A stretch of 64,000 nt of DNA from Symsagittifera roscoffensis (lineage: Eukaryota > Xenacoelomorpha > Acoela > Convolutidae), in contig NC_087065.1 in assembly GCF_963678635.1 (NCBI RefSeq), forward strand, positions 54,154,397 through 54,218,396, read 5' to 3'. The notes under the pieces were generated by a model, which made no database searches, was not told the origin of the DNA, and saw nothing but the letters and a program-made list of their open reading frames with translations. Below, piece by piece: positions 61,863-64,000 of this stretch. Position numbers and translations under genes: made by a program. How positions within the stretch are numbered: position 1 is the first letter of the stretch; every line of letters starts with the position of its first letter.

Positions 61863-62980
61863 GTTGACACCTCAAAAAAACTTGACACCTAGAAACTAAA
61901 AGCTTATGAGCGTTAATTTGAAAAGCAGTACAGCAATTTTAGATCAAGCAGGCGCAAAAAGGAGCCGCAGAAGCGTACGTGCCTGAGTATGCTCGAATCG
62001 ATTCAAGTATCGGAGCGAAAACCAACGAGAAAAAAAATAGGTCGTGAAATTCGCAAGCAAAAGTTGAAAAGGCAAATGACTAATGTTGAAAAAATTGAAT
62101 ACGTTTTTCAAGACATTAGTCATTTGTTTATGATCAAAATTTTTAAAAGTCTGATGCGGGATACTCAACCATACATAAAATTTAAGTCTTTTTTATTGTG
62201 GTAAGTTTATTGCGGCTGTTGAAAAATCAAAAGTTACACAGAGGCAAAGCTGCGCTTTGCAAAGAGAACACGACCAAGAACACGACCAAAAAGCAGCTCT
62301 ATCAAGTGACATCAGAAAAAGTTGAAATAAGCCTCAAATTTGCAAAAACTCGAGGTTTAGCAAAAACTCGAATTAGCAAAAATCTGTGACCTAGCAAAAT
62401 TGAGTCTCACGCACTAACAATTCAGCCACGGATGTCTAATCCTCAAAAACTACCCACTAACAAGGCATCTACATATGCTAATAAATAGCCAATTCGAAAC
62501 AGCAAAAGTAGCATCAAACACAAAAAGATACGATTTTGCACTTAAGAAATTGCGAATCTTAAGGCCACATTATGTATAAATTAGACATTTCAAAAAATTG
62601 AGTTATTGAATGTGTTGAGTTAGAAAAATTTTGTAATCGAGATTTTATTATTGTTGGTGTTTGAAGCAAATAGCTTTCTTCGGTTCACTTGATGAGTTAA
62701 AAAAACATCAACTGTAAAAAATTATAACTATTCAAATGTCAAAGCACATGTTAGCAATAAGATGTAAAGGTGCAAATTAATATCAAAGGTGCAACTAGAG
62801 GCCAGCTAAAGCTGGAAACACCTGTTTAATAATTTTTGCAATTTTTGTGTTGATGCGGAAGGACAAGGGTAATTTCAAAAACAGACCTATAGCAAACAAA
62901 AGTAAATCCCAATATAAAGACTTCAAAATAATTTAATTACATGAGATACTTCAGTTTTCTTGAAAAATGAAGTGATTATA
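61863..62980. other. Right flank, no gene recognised
   Basis: AT-rich DNA. A short stretch at about 62,805-62,890 resembles 52,115-52,240 (shared GGCCA-CTAAAGCT and GGGTAATTTCAAAAA blocks). Short open frames at 61,944-62,389 have no recognisable features. Confidence 0.55.
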
Positions 62981-62984
62981 AAAG

Positions 62985-63860
62985 CTTGTTAGGTTAAAAG
63001 AGGCTTAAAACGTTATTCATTAGTTTTGGGCGGGTTGTTTTCGAGAGAAGCCACAAAGTTTCAAAAAACGGTCAAGAAAATCGAAAGTTTGACTTTTCCG
63101 AATGTCATAGTTTTTTGTATCAAAAAATGAACTTAAACGCTTATACAGTGGAGCTGCTTCCCACTACCACAACCCGTTCTTGACACTGAAACTAAAATCT
63201 CGGATTCGGGAAGGTAATTTTTGAGAAGTTAAAAAACTTTAAAAATATCAGAAATTCTACTTTACGAAGGGTCATAACTTTTTGTGTCAAAAAATTTGGG
63301 CCTAGCCGCTCATGCAGGAGAGCTTCTCATAACCCATTCTACCTATTGAAATCAAAATCTCATTTTTGAGGGGACAATTTTCGAGAAAATTTTGAAAAAA
63401 CGATCAAAAAAATTGACTTTACGGAGGGTCAGTACTTTTTGTGTAAAACACTTTAGGCGTAATCGTTCATGTAGCAGAGTTTTCCACATGCCATTTTTCT
63501 CATTGATACCAAAAGCTCAGATTTGGGTGGGTAGTTTATGAGAAAAATCAATAAGTTTCGAAAAACGGTCAAAAAAAAATTGTAATTCTGACTTTACTGA
63601 GGGCCATAACTTTTTGCGTGAGAAAAATTAAGCGTAACCACAAATACAGAGCACTCCCCACAACCCGTCCGTTTGATTGAAACTAAAATCTCAGATTTTG
63701 GAGGGTAGTTTTTGAGAAAATTCAAAAAAATAGAAAAAACGCTTAAAAAACCAAAAATTCGACTTTTTTAGGCCCATAATTTTTAGGGCGAAAAAATTTG
63801 GGTGTAGCCACGACCTGCTCTATCCATTGAATTCAAAATCTCAGATCTGGACGGGCATTA
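62985..63860. repeat. Degenerate ~160-bp tandem array
   Basis: The word AAAATCTCAGATT and variants recurs near 63,194, 63,355, 63,509, 63,689 and 63,836 (spacings about 147-180). Between them, blocks such as AAAAAACGGTCAA, CGACTTTA-GGAGGGTCA, CATAACTTTTTG and CACAACCCGTC occur in the same order. About five to six diverged units, non-coding. Confidence 0.8.
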
Positions 63861-64000
63861 CGAGGCCAAAGTGTGCACTTGATAGGAGCACAGTTTTGTG
63901 TCTGTATGTTCCTGGATTCCAGAGACAAGTCTTTAAACATGGTAAAACTTTGTCGGAACGATCAAAGAGAAGGAAAGAACAAAAGAAGAACAAAGGGAGC

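Overview
The window is AT-rich nuclear DNA from an animal, probably an invertebrate. The evidence is a protein-coding gene split into short exons with phase-matched introns, plus animal-type BEL/Pao, Ty3/Gypsy and hAT elements and a long satellite array. I cannot name the species.

The only host gene I can support is on the minus strand and covers most of the left 45.6 kb. Thirteen coding exons (45,618 down to 234) join in a single frame into about 883 codons. The product has the N-terminal module of the NWD1/NWD2 family (NACHT and WD-repeat proteins), then a P-loop NACHT ATPase, then winged-helix/helical repeats. The WD-repeat part lies beyond position 1. The initiator exon was not found. Three of the 13 5' splice sites are GC rather than GT, each with the extended motif GCAAGT.

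The introns are packed with repeats. Intron 6 (13.9 kb) is about 97% satellite: roughly 32 copies of a ~424-bp monomer with higher-order structure and conserved inverted repeats. Intron 9 (10.1 kb) holds a nearly complete but disabled BEL/Pao retrotransposon (6,420-13,736) with 190-bp LTRs and a 5-bp target duplication, and also a ~0.9-kb terminal-inverted-repeat element. Another copy of that TIR element lies in intron 11. Intron 7 holds a 425-bp MITE with perfect 24-bp TIRs and a separate 79-bp hairpin. Intron 4 holds decayed coding sequence I could not assign, and a second array of the same AT-rich motif as the MITE.

The right 18 kb (45.6-64 kb) lies upstream of the gene and has no recognisable host gene. 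It contains a diverged ~2.1-kb tandem repeat (47.3-52.0 kb), a hAT element with perfect TIRs and 8-bp target duplications but no catalytic core (53,377-55,033), a ~520-bp foldback element (56.8-57.3 kb), a duplicated ORF-bearing segment, a deleted Ty3/Gypsy element (58.0-61.9 kb) and a degenerate ~160-bp tandem array at the right edge.

Exon and element boundaries were read by eye from splice motifs, reading-frame phase, inverted repeats and target duplications. Product names rest on recognising conserved motifs; no database search was done.
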